Shown in pieces: positions 46,206-57,474 of a stretch of 64,000 nt of DNA. Both the position numbers and the translations under genes were made by a program. A model generated the notes under the pieces. The model was not told the origin of the DNA. It did not search any database and saw only the letters and a program-made list of their open reading frames with translations. The stretch covers positions 2,480,001-2,544,000 of the forward strand of contig JAUJPP010000007.1 in assembly GCA_030562195.1 (NCBI GenBank). The letters are read 5' to 3'. Position 1 is the first letter of the stretch. Each line of letters begins with the position of its first letter. The DNA comes from Nipponacmea schrenckii. Taxonomy: Eukaryota > Mollusca > Gastropoda > Lottiidae.

Positions 46206-47968
46206 ATTTTACCGTATAATTCCGAATATAGTGCGCAGGCATGTATAATGCGCACCCCTTCCTTGCCTCCGCGAAATCGGGGAAAATTCATTTACCCATG
46301 TATAGTGCGCACCCCTTTTCTCGGCAAAAAGACGACTTTAAGTCGGCATTTCATAGACACCAATATCGGGAAATAGTTGTCAATACGTAAGTCACCATTC
46401 ATAGATTTTTTTTTATAATAAACAATGTTCCACTGCAACTTACGTTTCTACTATTTGTAATTTGTAAACGACTTTATCGGGATACCGCGCTATTCGATTA
46501 CGGTACCGCGGAGTCGAGTCGAGAATACGATTTTAAGTTGGTATTTCACAGATACCAATATCGGGAAATAGTTGTCAATACGTAAGTCACCATTCATAGT
46601 TTTTTTTTATAATAAACAATGTTCCACTGCAACTTACGTTTCTACTATTTATTTTTATAATAAAATCCATTTTAATCCCGTATTTATTGCTTCTAATCTC
46701 TCGTAATGGTATTATTGAGTGTTATTTAGAAATCATGTATCATGCTATTAAATTACGGTACCGAAGATGATATTCTATTGGAATAAAAATGTGCAATTAA
46801 CCGGTAAACTTAGACGTATTGAAGAAGATATTGACAGAAATTCAAAGGGCTAACGGTAACTGGCTTGGTGTAAGACTAATAGGCCCCATTATACCTGTAA
46901 TCATAATGCGAATAATAATCATGATATTGCGTCAGTTCATTTTGTGTGAATATTTGATTATTATACTAATCGATAAATTGTACACGACTTTACTGAGATA
47001 CCGCGCTATTCAATTACGGTACTCACCTGATTCGTTTTTTTTAATGCTATGGACGGTACCGAGGATGATATTCATCTTGAAGAAAAAAGTGCAATTGCCC
47101 GGTAAACTTAGACGTATTGAAGAAGATATCATTGACAGGAATTCGAAGGGCTTACGGTAACTGACTTGGTTTAAGACCAATAGGCTCCATTATACTTGTA
47201 ATCATAATGCGAATAATCATCATGATATTGCGTCAGTTCCCTTTGTGTGAATACTTAATTGTGATTGTTTCGTTTGTTTAACGTAAATAAATATCATTGT
47301 CTATCTTAATTAAGTCTTTAATCATCGCTGGAGTGACTCGATTCGCTCAATAGTTTATTTTTATCGTCTGCTTTTACCCCCCGCATAGATTTATCGACTA
47401 GTATTGCCTCTCAACGGAAATGAAAAAAATTACGACGTGAACCATTTTATCATATCTGATGAATAATTAGGAAAACAATGGATTATATTAAAACCCAGTT
47501 ATTCTGGTAACCGTATTTTATTCAGGCAAGACTCGATTACGTATTGAGGCATGTCATTAAGCATGACAATCAATTGTTCCTACTATAAAAGCCATCCAAA
47601 TTGCTTGGCCCGTGAACATTATTTTCGGTACCTCTCGTCTTCACGTAAATTTTACCATGTTAATAACAAAGTTATTAACTTGAATCATTTTAGTTTTGTT
47701 CAAATATTTAACAATACTTATTTAATTTATAAGATAATAATCATATTGTGCCGTTATTACAATCATAATTCAATCTTTTACACAAATCAATTTTACCGAG
47801 AATGTCGATGAGGGAAGACAAAATGGCGGATCCTTAACATCGACCTGCGGCATTCTCGTTGGGAAAAAATACTCCAAATTTATTTACCCGTATATAGTGC
47901 GCACCCCCTCTTTGTTGGGCCCATTTTATGGCAAAAACCTGCGCATTATACACGGAAATATACGGTAT
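46206..47968. mobile_element. TACCGTATA-family DNA element (TIR), ~1.76 kb
   Basis: The left end TACCGTATAATTCCG ... GTGCGCAGG and the right end, inverted, TACCGTATATTTCCG ... ATGCGCAGG form a ~30-bp imperfect TIR. GTGCGCACCCC repeats inside both ends. The interior is duplicated: one ~195-bp unit (about 46360-46460 and 46555-46650) and one ~296-bp unit (around 46800-46960 and 47095-47255). No transposase; small ORFs (46819-47160) are not assignable. Probably non-autonomous. Confidence 0.7.
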
Positions 47969-49234
47969 TGTTTTACGGTAATGAATTTTGTCATTGAAAC
48001 GCTGGTTACCTTGAAAACTTTGGTATCTAAAAGAAAAAAAATTACGACAGAAAAGGGTATCCTTTCGATAAATTGGAGATGTAAAAACTGTAAAGCATAA
48101 AAACTACACATGTATGAGTAAAAGTAAAAGTATCATATCTAAAATGTCAAAACAAAATGGTCTTGCAATTCCTCTCAATGAGAACACCTTCATTCAGTGA
48201 CAATTTTTTAATGTATTTTTATATATATATAGTGGTGACTACAGGTTCTACTGTAATAATATCTAGAGCTGTCAACAGCACCAGGGCGGCATTTGATACT
48301 TTTCGACTGGCTATAATTCCGGAAGTTGATATTTTGGACATAATATATGCATATCTATAGAAGGGCTGTTTATTTATTTTTTTCTCAGCTGGACATTGCT
48401 ACACTAAGTATTATTCAAGTAGTATCCAACTGTAAAATGTATTTCAATGCCATGAATGTTTGGTTATATTCATCATAATTGGAACGTTAACCTTATAAAC
48501 TTTTTGTCATACATAATATCACAAAACAATCTGATCATCAAACATCTTCAGTAATATTTTTGTCCAAGTAACAAATGTGGATTTTAAGATAACTTTCTCC
48601 GAAAAAAACGACGGTATAAATTTTTCCAGTGGGTGTCCCCATTTGCCTATTATAGTAAAATCCTAGAAGTAAGCAGAAAATAAAACTATAAAATTACGCA
48701 TTTTCTGCAAGGAATAGTAAATAACTTGCTAGTGACATTTAATTAAACTTTCTGTCAACTTTATAACTCTTAAAAGAAGAATTCTCAATGACCAGAAGAA
48801 TTCTCAATGCTCAATGACTAGAAAGCTATCATCGTCAAGAATTATATTTGTGAGAGCTGACATTTCCTACATCATGTTTTGGTAGTGATGAAAACGAAAG
48901 ATAATTATTGTAAAATAGACTTGATATGAACAAATATCCATGAATAATGACCGATTAAAATTTAACGGCATAACTATAGGATTAAACACATAGTTGATTA
49001 TTGTGTCAAACGTTTCTATTGTTTGTAAAAGTAAGTAGTTTGAGATGGTCAATCTTTGAACTGGAAGCGTTTCTGGCAGCTGATTAATAATTATCAATAA
49101 ATTAACCACCTCTTATTGTTAATCTCTTAATTCAATTAATTGACCGATAGTGTTAGACTCATTGAATAAAGGTAATTGTTGGGTTATTTAATTTTTTATT
49201 TTTTTTTTAACGTCACTATCCTAGTCTTAATGTC
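47969..49234. other. No recognised gene
   Basis: Intronic/intergenic DNA with a small GGGACTTTG-family remnant near 48305-48360 (ATAATTCCGGAAGTTGATAT) and a direct repeat of AGAAGAATTCTCAATG near 48775-48810. Confidence 0.3.
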
Positions 49235-49903
49235 CAGTAGAGCCTATTTGCAACCGGCCATTTTGACCGGCATATAGGGCTAAACAGCCCTGATCTATAG
49301 ATAGCATAGGTCAAGGTCACTATACACTGAAAATTTCAAGTTCATTGAATGTCAAGGTTATGAGATAGAGACTTTAAAATTTTCCAAAAATTTTTTAATA
49401 TGTCAGCCAAAGTATAACTTCCGGTCTGGATTTTATTTTTATTTCGGCCAGTTTTTTTCAAAAGATATTGGTCAGCACAAGAAGAACGGAAAATAGAAGT
49501 TTGAACCTATTCTATGCATAAACACGAAGTGGCGCAAAATATTTGACACTGCCATTTTGTTAAGATTGATAGTCTCTCTTTGCACCAAAATATTTGAACT
49601 CAATTGGTTAGAAATTAAAAATGTTAAAAAATGTTTGAAATTTGCGAAAGAAATATCTGCTCAAAATTTTCGAACTTCAAAATTTTTTACTTGCTATTCT
49701 ATTGCCCCTTCTAGACCCGAAAAACTTTTGTTTTTTTATGTTGCACTCTGGCACTTCTGGCTCTGCAAAAAATGTTGCCACTACAGAAATTCTACAGAAG
49801 TGGCAAGGTTGCTCTAGCTGACGATGTCTAGGTTGTGTGCCCTGTGGAAATATAAAAAAATTAAAATATGACGTTTCGACAACAAACTGGGACTAAGTCC
49901 CAC
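49235..49903 (-). mobile_element. Helitron-like element, 'GGGACTTTG' family, copy 6 (head half)
   Basis: Minus orientation. The body has AAGGTCACTATACAC, CTTCCGGTCTGGATTTTATT and TACAGAAG...TGGCA phrases. It ends with a shortened head palindrome TGGGACTAAGTCCCA (49888-49902). Tail absent. Confidence 0.6.
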
Positions 49904-50136
49904 AAAAAGATCCTAACTGGAAGTGATATCTTATAGTTATCTTATAGTCACACATTTTAGCATAAGTTTAATTCCTTCACCATTTTTATCTGATTTGTAT
50001 GATTTTGGCCTGTATCAATGCCTTGTTACTTTATCTAAAAGTCATTGGGACAGAATTTTAATGATCAAATTTAAGTCCTTTTTAACACATTTGAATTTTC
50101 AGAAAATTGAGAAAATCTCATAACATTTTTCCTTAA

Positions 50137-51195
50137 GGGGGTTGACAACCTTATCGTTCGAGGTGTATCTCAATCAAGAAACGCATTTAGTTTATATCCA
50201 TTCTATTTGGCATTAAAAAAAACTCATGTATGAAAAATTTTAGCTCAATCGCTTCAGTAGTTCGTCTGATATCCGTCCGTGAAGATAATCTATTTATAGA
50301 ACAAAACGGGGTATTCCTCTATGTAGACGTACAAATTACGTTGTCAGTTGACATTTGTGATTACAACGTCATCGGCTAAATAAACATTCTCTACGTTTGC
50401 TGGTCAGTTATTGTTAATATCGGCACGCGAAGTAAGAGTTTGTGTAACGGGGGAATCCAGAAGTCACGTGATGTCCCATAAATCATTACGTCACATGTAA
50501 ACAGAGAAGATTTTATGATTGGTGGGTGGAAGGGTTTTGACATGTGCTAATCCATTGTTTAAGCACTCCAATTATGTGGATATCGGTGCATATCGATGCC
50601 TAAAAGGTGCTTAAAGATTTCTACAGCATGAAAGACAATCTTTTAACAACATGATCGTTAATTACGTAAGGTGTTTGCAAAATGTTGAAAAAAACTGCCA
50701 TTTTTCAAAAAGCATATCTCGCTTACAATTTATCCGATTTTTACAAACTTTGGCTTCAGCTAAAGCTTACGATGTCCTCAATAACTTACGTTGGCTTTTT
50801 TTTATAAAATGAATAGTTTTTTAAAAATTCAATTTTTCGTAAATGCACTCCCAAAATTTTGATTTCTATCATTATCTTCAGAACAAAACAAAATTTTCCA
50901 AAAAGCCAACGTAATTTTGTGGAGATATATGTAGACTTGCGTTGTGCAAAATTTCAACCTTCTATATTAAATAGTCTAGTAGATATGCTAATTTTAAGGG
51001 AATAATTGACGTTTTTTTCGTTCATCTTTCATACCCTATTTCTCAAAGTTGAAATGTCATAAAGAAATAAATTTCATATTTTTGGATAGCTGAAAGTCCC
51101 CTCTTTCCATTGATATTTAAATATTTCAGATAGGTGGAAAAGAAGTTGTTAAAATCGTCTATTTTTTGTACATAGGTTTAGGGTTGTCAACCCCC
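50137..51195. mobile_element. TTAA-flanked element (piggyBac-like), 1059 bp
   Basis: Ends GGGGGTTGACAACC and GGTTGTCAACCCCC, a perfect 14-bp inverted repeat. TTAA at 50133-50136 and 51196-51199. No transposase ORF; A/T-rich interior with homopurine and T-runs. Third TTAA element in the window. Confidence 0.85.
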
Positions 51196-51221
51196 TTAAG
51201 CAACAGTTGGAAATATACATG

Positions 51222-51736
51222 AACCAAACGTTGCTTTCACAATCCCAGATTCTCGTCATTGGAGACTAATAACCTCCCTTGGCAAACCATACGTCACTAC
51301 TACATGTATCCAATCAGTGATTTCGTAACATTTGGACTAATTCAAAATGGCGGCCTCCATTGAATCATCCTTTTCATTAATTCAAAACATGTTTTCTATC
51401 GAATGTCAGAAAAAAGCAATGCAGGCAGTTTTAGATAACAAAGACATTTTTATTTGTACCCAAACTGCAAGCTGTAAATCACTTTCTTACGAATCTGTCT
51501 CGGTCGTTATGCCAAACCCTGTTTGTGTGCTTGTAATCTCTCCTCAGCCATTACATGCCATTTTTTTACAGCCCATCTTGTATACTTGATTATCCCAGAA
51601 TAAAACTGTAACTAAAGATCTTAGTCAATCAAACATCAGTAGTTTGTAACAAAGAATCTTATTGGTAGAAGAGTAAACTCTCAACCAATAAAAATTAATG
51701 ACGAGAATCTGGGATTGTGAAATCAACGGTTGGTTT
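51222..51736 (+). mobile_element. ~515-bp TIR element carrying a helicase fragment
   Basis: The left end (AACCAAACGTTGCTTTCACA, then ATCCCAGATTCTCGTCATT) is matched inverted at the right end (AATGACGAGAATCTGGGATT, then GTGAAATCAACGGTTGG), about 38 bp with few mismatches. The only ORF inside is the helicase piece. Confidence 0.7.
51347..51589 (+). pseudogene. RecQ-like helicase N-terminal fragment inside the TIR element
   Basis: 80 codons. The order is that of motifs 0/I/Ia of RecQ-type SF2 helicases: CQKKAMQAVLDNKDIF, then a Walker A-like CTQTASCKSLSYES, then VCVLVISPQPLHAI. The Walker A motif is damaged, with A and C at the positions of the two conserved glycines (GxGKS). The frame ends after ~80 residues, so it cannot be an active helicase. 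It is a captured or residual piece within a non-autonomous element. Confidence 0.65.
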
Positions 51737-52004
51737 AATGGTTGTTTCATATATATGAGCATGCTATCTATAGATATGCTGATATTGGGTCAAAAATATG
51801 AACTTTCAGAATTATATATTATATATATTATTTATGTAACCTAATATCTGAAACCAAATTTTAACTGTTTAAGATTTTATATTACGACTCGTATTGAAGA
51901 TTAGTATAGTAAAGAAAGTGTCAAATTCCATGCTCGGTTCTGCTACAGCTCTAGCAAATCAGTAGACTGTAAAACATAACAAGTAGAATCATTTTTTGTT
52001 GTAG

Positions 52005-52158
52005 GTGATTGAAGTTGTTGCTGTTAAATTTAAACAACCATCAGAAAAAGATGTACTTGTTCTGTTTTCTGCTTCATCAATCATTGCCATTGGCTGTAAC
52101 ACTGAAGTTTTCAAAATAATTACTAAAGATATAAAGACTATAATCAGTAAAATAGAAG
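52005..52158 (+). CDS. PARP14-like gene, exon 11: KH-like, runs into gap
   Basis: TTGTTGTAG acceptor; phase 0 start fits exon 10. 51 codons: VIEVVAVKFKQPSEKDVLVL, then FSASSIIAIGCNTEVFKIIT and an alternating helix. Resembles the KH-like repeats between the RRMs and macro domains of PARP14; no GxxG loop is evident. The exon is cut by the N-run. Confidence 0.65.
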
Positions 52159-52658
52159 NNNNNNNNNNNNNNNNNNNNNNNNNNNNNNNNNNNNNNNNNN
52201 NNNNNNNNNNNNNNNNNNNNNNNNNNNNNNNNNNNNNNNNNNNNNNNNNNNNNNNNNNNNNNNNNNNNNNNNNNNNNNNNNNNNNNNNNNNNNNNNNNNN
52301 NNNNNNNNNNNNNNNNNNNNNNNNNNNNNNNNNNNNNNNNNNNNNNNNNNNNNNNNNNNNNNNNNNNNNNNNNNNNNNNNNNNNNNNNNNNNNNNNNNNN
52401 NNNNNNNNNNNNNNNNNNNNNNNNNNNNNNNNNNNNNNNNNNNNNNNNNNNNNNNNNNNNNNNNNNNNNNNNNNNNNNNNNNNNNNNNNNNNNNNNNNNN
52501 NNNNNNNNNNNNNNNNNNNNNNNNNNNNNNNNNNNNNNNNNNNNNNNNNNNNNNNNNNNNNNNNNNNNNNNNNNNNNNNNNNNNNNNNNNNNNNNNNNNN
52601 NNNNNNNNNNNNNNNNNNNNNNNNNNNNNNNNNNNNNNNNNNNNNNNNNNNNNNNNNN
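52159..52658. other. Assembly gap, exactly 500 N
   Basis: A round-number placeholder, so the true distance is unknown and contig orientation across it rests on scaffolding evidence only. Translations across it are meaningless. Confidence 0.99.
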
Positions 52659-53484
52659 TATCTGCCATTAGACCTCGAATAACTATAGTGAATAATCTTT
52701 CTCTATTTTAACAACAACTGAATGTGATTCTTCAAATGACAATATTCTTTCCTTCTGAAACAGAAGAGTCAATCAAATTAAAGTTATGTTGGTTTAAATT
52801 GATTATCTGACATAAATGTATTTAAATGTCTTATTTCTTTTTTTTTGTCATTTTCCGTCCCTGTGTATTGGACCCAATTCTTAACAGTGTAAAATAAAGA
52901 GTTTATAAAAATTATTATTACATTTGAATTTGGCAGTTTGTTTGAATTAAAATATATTTTAAAGAAAACGAGGCATTACACAGAATTTTTTTCTCTTCTT
53001 TCCTAATTTCGACTTTTCTCGAAATAGACTTACTTTATTGTGTGGGCAAATGGTTAAATATATTCACAATGTTTTGATTTTTGCTAAGAATTTACTTGCA
53101 TGTTTTACAACACAAAAATGGTTTTCTTTTTTAAAAATTAAGTTAAGTTTTGACACTACATTCTAGTGAAATGTTTGCAAGCAATTGTGAAAGTGCCTAG
53201 TCTCACACAAGCACTGGGTTAGGTCATTAAGTAAAAAATGAAGTTAATAGAATTTGAAAGTTAATAATGTATGCATCATATTAAAGTAGTATAATATCTC
53301 ATGGTAAAATATCTGAAAAGAATAGAAACACTCTTCTTCTGTAATGTCTTTGCCAACATATGGTCCCATCTAATGTCATTGCATTATGTTGAATGAATTT
53401 TTTTAAAGTTGATAGCAACAACTGAAAACTATTGATTCAAAGTTTATGTAAATCAAAGTGAGTAATAAAGTTAATAAAAAATAC
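52659..53484. other. No recognised exon next to the gap
   Basis: A/T-rich. The last 3' exons of the minus-strand gene (WWE/ART) would be expected here or in the gap, but I see none. Confidence 0.3.
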
Positions 53485-53739
53485 CTGTGTATCAGTTAGT
53501 TTAACTTCATCAAGAGGAATTTTTAGCTCCTGAACATCTAGTTTCATTGATTTGTCAAGTTGGTTCATAGTTTTTGTAATTTCATTAGTATCATCAGAAT
53601 AAAATGACAAATATACATCTTCAGTACTAGGATAGATACTACTGGTTCATAATGTCTTAAAATTTCCCAACCACTTCATATCCATCTTCTTTATTATTTT
53701 CTGTCCAGTAGGAGAAGGGGTTGATTTTATCTAAAAATC
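53485..53739 (-). CDS. PARP14-like gene (macro half), exon after the macro domain; frame disturbed
   Basis: Acceptor TTATTGTAG and donor GGTATT. Phase 1 start reads GFLDKINPFSYWTENNKEDG, then hits TAA near 53661. From about 53645 another frame reads IYPSTEDVYLSFYSDDTNEI and stays open to the donor. That part resembles the KH-like segment after the last macro domain of PARP14. Two small shifts within ~40 bp break the frame, from sequence error or real decay; the rest is well conserved, so error is plausible. Confidence 0.55.
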
Positions 53740-53925
53740 CTACAATAAAAACAACGATTTGTCAGAAAATACTTGGTTTTTAGCTTCACTTCTTTACCTG
53801 TTTAGTTGGCAAGATTTGAGAAAAGAATTTGTTATTAAACAGTAGGTCTTCAAAAATCTAACACAAGATAAGAGAAAATGTCATAATTTCTATCCAATAC
53901 AAATCTCAAACAAATAACAACTTAC

Positions 53926-54114
53926 CTTTAAAATAAGATTTCTTAGATTTTTCCTTCTCATTCAAGACTGTAGTGAATCCATTAACAAAAGTATCCAGAT
54001 CAAATGATCGAAAAATTACAATTTCAACTGTTTTTAGGTATTTCAGGTTATTTGTCTCAGATAAAGCTTTATAAAATATCTGGGCCATTTTCTCCATGGA
54101 ATTTCCACAGCTTC
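53926..54114 (-). CDS. PARP14-like gene (macro half), macro domain C-terminal exon
   Basis: 189 bp, phase 1-1, ATGTAG acceptor and GGTAAG donor. SMEKMAQIFYKALSETNNLK is the last-but-one helix of a macro domain, and VEIVIFRSFDLDTFVNGF the final strand and helix (the 'V-I-V-x-F...F' pattern). Confidence 0.8.
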
Positions 54115-54556
54115 CTACATAATAAAAGTTCAACTATACAAAATACTCATTTGACAGCTTATTTTGAATAGGTTAGATCCCAGGTTCTCAATTTAGTTTT
54201 GCCAATCACCACTAAGCGAATTTCTAATCGAGCAATTCACCCCTCAAGACTTGCGTACATAATATATTATACGTGACAGAATATAATATTATGTGAGAAG
54301 AGACCATTTATCTCTACACATAATAAATGCTCAACAAAACCAATTCTGCAATCTGCACAGTGAGCTCACTTGAGAAAGTATAGATAACCGATTAAATGCG
54401 ACCTGAAATTTGCCATCTTTTTCCCGAGCATACTACCTCTCTTTAGAGAAGTCACTATCATTTTTGAAACCTTAACTCGAGCGTGTCCAGAAGACTCCCA
54501 CCAAATTTGCCAAAGGGCAATAACTCACAATTTACTTACAAAGCTAATAATCCTAC
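54115..54556. other. Intron; no other feature
   Basis: A/T-rich, no repeat family recognised. Confidence 0.4.
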
Positions 54557-54742
54557 CTGTTCCAAGAGCCGGAAAAGCCATTGAATGTTGTTTTACATCA
54601 TCTGCTCTTTTTAAACAGAGACATATTGCCTTTTTCCAATTATCATTATATCTATCAGCATCAACATGTATAATATAAATGATGTTTGATCTACTAGTAC
54701 CGGTAGGTGTTACTGTAATTCCATTATCAACCATATCTGATT
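54557..54742 (-). CDS. PARP14-like gene (macro half), macro domain core exon
   Basis: 186 bp, phase 1-1, TTGCAG acceptor and GGTAGG donor. ITVTPTGTSRSNIIYIIHVD is the central strand pair. SMAFPALGTG is the phosphate-binding loop start, and the next exon completes it (G-S-C-G-N...). The usual GIFGYP-type segment is absent, so ligand binding may be altered. Confidence 0.82.
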
Positions 54743-55215
54743 CTGCAATATCAAATGAGTGGTCATCAAAAAGTAATGAAAAAATAAAGCATATAATCTT
54801 AACAGAGAAATGAAAACCTTATTTTCCACATATTATTCATCATGTTAGCATGACAAAAGGGCTATAAACAATGCATTATTTATACATGTAAAATTACAAA
54901 AAGTTCACATCAATGAGAACAAGTTTCTATCAAGTTATGACATAATATAATAGTCTTTCAAGAACGTTTGTGTTAAATATTAAGAATGAAGCCTAAGTTT
55001 GTGTTTACAATAACAGTCCATTCAAAAATTTGGCATTTAAATCACAAAATCAGGATTTACACAGCAATCATATTGAGGGTGAAAGATAATCTATCCATAG
55101 TTTTCAAATATGACATAAACGTCTTGTGGGGTTTCTTGAATTACAGTTTGTCAGCTTTTTAAAAAAATAGGTTTTCACATTATAACCATCTTAAAAATTT
55201 AATATTTTTACTCTA
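54743..55215. other. Intron; no repeat recognised
   Basis: Non-coding DNA leading into the 39-bp satellite. Confidence 0.4.
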
Positions 55216-56910
55216 TAAACAACATGAATAGGGGATTTGGTTTCCAATATAATCACATGAATTGTGAATTTGTTTCTCCATTATAATCACCATGAATAGT
55301 GAGATTTGGTTTCCATCTATTTTAAATCTAATTGTGAATTTGGTTTCTCACATCTATAATCACCATGAATAATGAGATTTGGTTTTCCATTATAATCACA
55401 TGAATAGGGAGATTTGGTTTCTCAATCTATAACACCTGAATAATGAGATTTGGTTTTCCATCATAATCATCAAAATAGTGAAATTTTGTTTCTTTCATCT
55501 ATAATCACATAAAAAGTGAGATTTGGTTTCTCACATTTATAACACCTGAATAGTGAGATTTGGTTTCTCACATTTATAATCACCTGAATAGTGAGATTTG
55601 TTCTCACATTTAAATCACCTAAAAAGTGAGATTTATTTCCATCTATAATCATTATGAATTTTGAATTTGGTTCTCCATCAAAAATCATCATAATAGTGAG
55701 ATATGGTTTTTCACATCTATAAACTCCCTGAATATGAGATTTGGTTTTCAATCTATAAACACCCTGAATAGTGAGATTTGGTTTCTCACATCTATAAACA
55801 CATGAATAGTGAGATGTGGTTTATCACATGAATAATCATCATGAATAGTGAGATTTGGTTTCTCACATCTATAATCATCATGAATAGTGAGATTTGGTTT
55901 CTCCACCTATAAATATCATGAATAGTGAAATATGTGATTCTCACATTTTTAATGATCATGAATAGTGAGATTTGGTTTGTCATATCTATTATCATCATGA
56001 ATAGTGAGATTTGGTTTCTCGCATCTATATCTATAATCATCATGAATAGTGAGATTTGGTTTCTCACATCCATAATCACCGTGAATAGTGAGATTTGGTT
56101 TCTCACAACTATAATCACTTTGAATAGAGAGATTTGGTTTCTCACATCTATAATCTCCATGAATAGTGAGATTTGGTTCCTCATATCTATAATCATCATG
56201 AATAGTGAGATATGGTTTGTCACATCTATGATCATCATGAATAGTGAGATTTGGTTTCTCACATCTATAATCACTGTGAAAAGTGATATTTGGTTTCTCA
56301 CATCAATAATCATCATAAATAGTGAGATACGGTTTCTCACATCTATAAACACCATGAATAGTGAGATTTGGTTTCTCACATCTATAATCATCATGAATAG
56401 TGAGATATGGTTACTAACATCAATAATCATCATGTAAAGTGAGATATGGTTTCTCACATCTATAATCACCATGAATAGTGAGATATGTGATTCTCACATC
56501 TATAAATATCATGAATAGTGAGATATGTGATTCTCACATCTATAATCATCATGAATAGTGAGATATGGTTTCTTTCATCTATAATCATCATGAATAGTGA
56601 GATTTGGTTTGTCATATCTACAATCATCATGAATAGTGAGATTTGGTTTCTCACATCTATTATCACCATGAATAGTGAGATTTGGTTTGTCATATCTATA
56701 ATCATCATGAATAGTGAGATTTGGTTTGTCGCATCTATAATCACCATGAATAGTGAGATTTGGTATTTCGCATCTATAATCACCATGAATAGTGAGATTT
56801 GGTTTCTCACATCTATTACCATCATGAATAGTAAGATTCTGTTTCTCACATCTATCATCATCATAAAGAGTGAGATTTGGGCTGCGAATCTTATAGTTCT
56901 GCATAATGGT
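55216..56910. repeat. 39-bp satellite array, left block (~43 units)
   Basis: Unit: ATGAATAGTGAGATTTGG followed by TTTCTCACATCTATAATCATC. GTGAGA and TCTCAC in each unit form a small hairpin. Because 39 is a multiple of 3, one plus and two minus frames stay open for long stretches; these are not proteins. The array lies in an intron of the macro-domain gene. Confidence 0.9.
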
Positions 56911-56975
56911 TTAAAATAATAGAACTCTCTACAATTCCCAAGCTTATCACAAATATAATTGATAAATTATTTTAC

Positions 56976-57041
56976 CTGCTGCCGATTTGTTATTATCAAT
57001 ATCTTCTTTATAAACCTCATATATCGCTTTCGAAACCGCTC
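56976..57041 (-). CDS. PARP14-like gene (macro half), small macro-domain exon
   Basis: 66 bp, phase 1-1, TTTTACAG acceptor and GGTAAA donor. Encodes GAVSKAIYEVYKEDIDNNKS, the G-x-V-x-x-A-I helix that follows the first macro-domain loop. It sits between two blocks of the same satellite. Confidence 0.75.
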
Positions 57042-57474
57042 CTGTAAAATATTACTTCATTTTATTTAACCATTTATGATTATTTTCGAGAAATCTTTCC
57101 TTTATGTCCAATATTTATTGTCTCATCATAAATTCAATTGATCATTATGATAACCATGAACATTTCTAGTCAAACAAATTAAAAAAAGACAACTGCTGTA
57201 CTATGACTGTTCACAAAATGAATACTTTCCTCCTCTGCATACTTGCATTCTACAATCACCCCACTGCCCTGTCAGGTATACTACTTGCCCTTTTGACAAT
57301 CAAGTCTAACCAAACATCTGGGAAACGCCAGTGCATGTTGTTGTTCTGTGTACTTTTGTTTTATTGCTTGATGGGGATTCCTGCGAGTGGGTTGAGGAGA
57401 GGAGTGGTGTATCAGTTGTTGTGTTGATTTGTTTAATGTACATTTATAGGTTAGTGTATATAATTGATTAATGA
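57042..57474. other. Intron piece between exon and satellite
   Basis: Contains an open stretch (57203-57427, hydrophobic) without recognisable homology. I treat it as chance. Confidence 0.3.

Larger units (their letters stand above)
35098..52004 (+). other. Intron 10 of the PARP14-like gene, ~16.9 kb, packed with mobile elements
   Basis: Phase 0 at both ends (…ISE | VIEVV…). The repeats inside are listed separately. I see no host exon in it. ORFs of 60-115 codons here are inside repeats. Confidence 0.6.

Noticed and set aside
52005..52682. 225- and 174-codon ORFs across the N-run
   Set aside because: Only the first 51 plus-strand codons are real sequence; the rest is gap. The minus-strand one has no content.
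57203..57427. Small hydrophobic ORF that could be a membrane peptide
   Set aside because: No signal of selection or homology, lies in an intron, and A/T-rich DNA yields such ORFs by chance.
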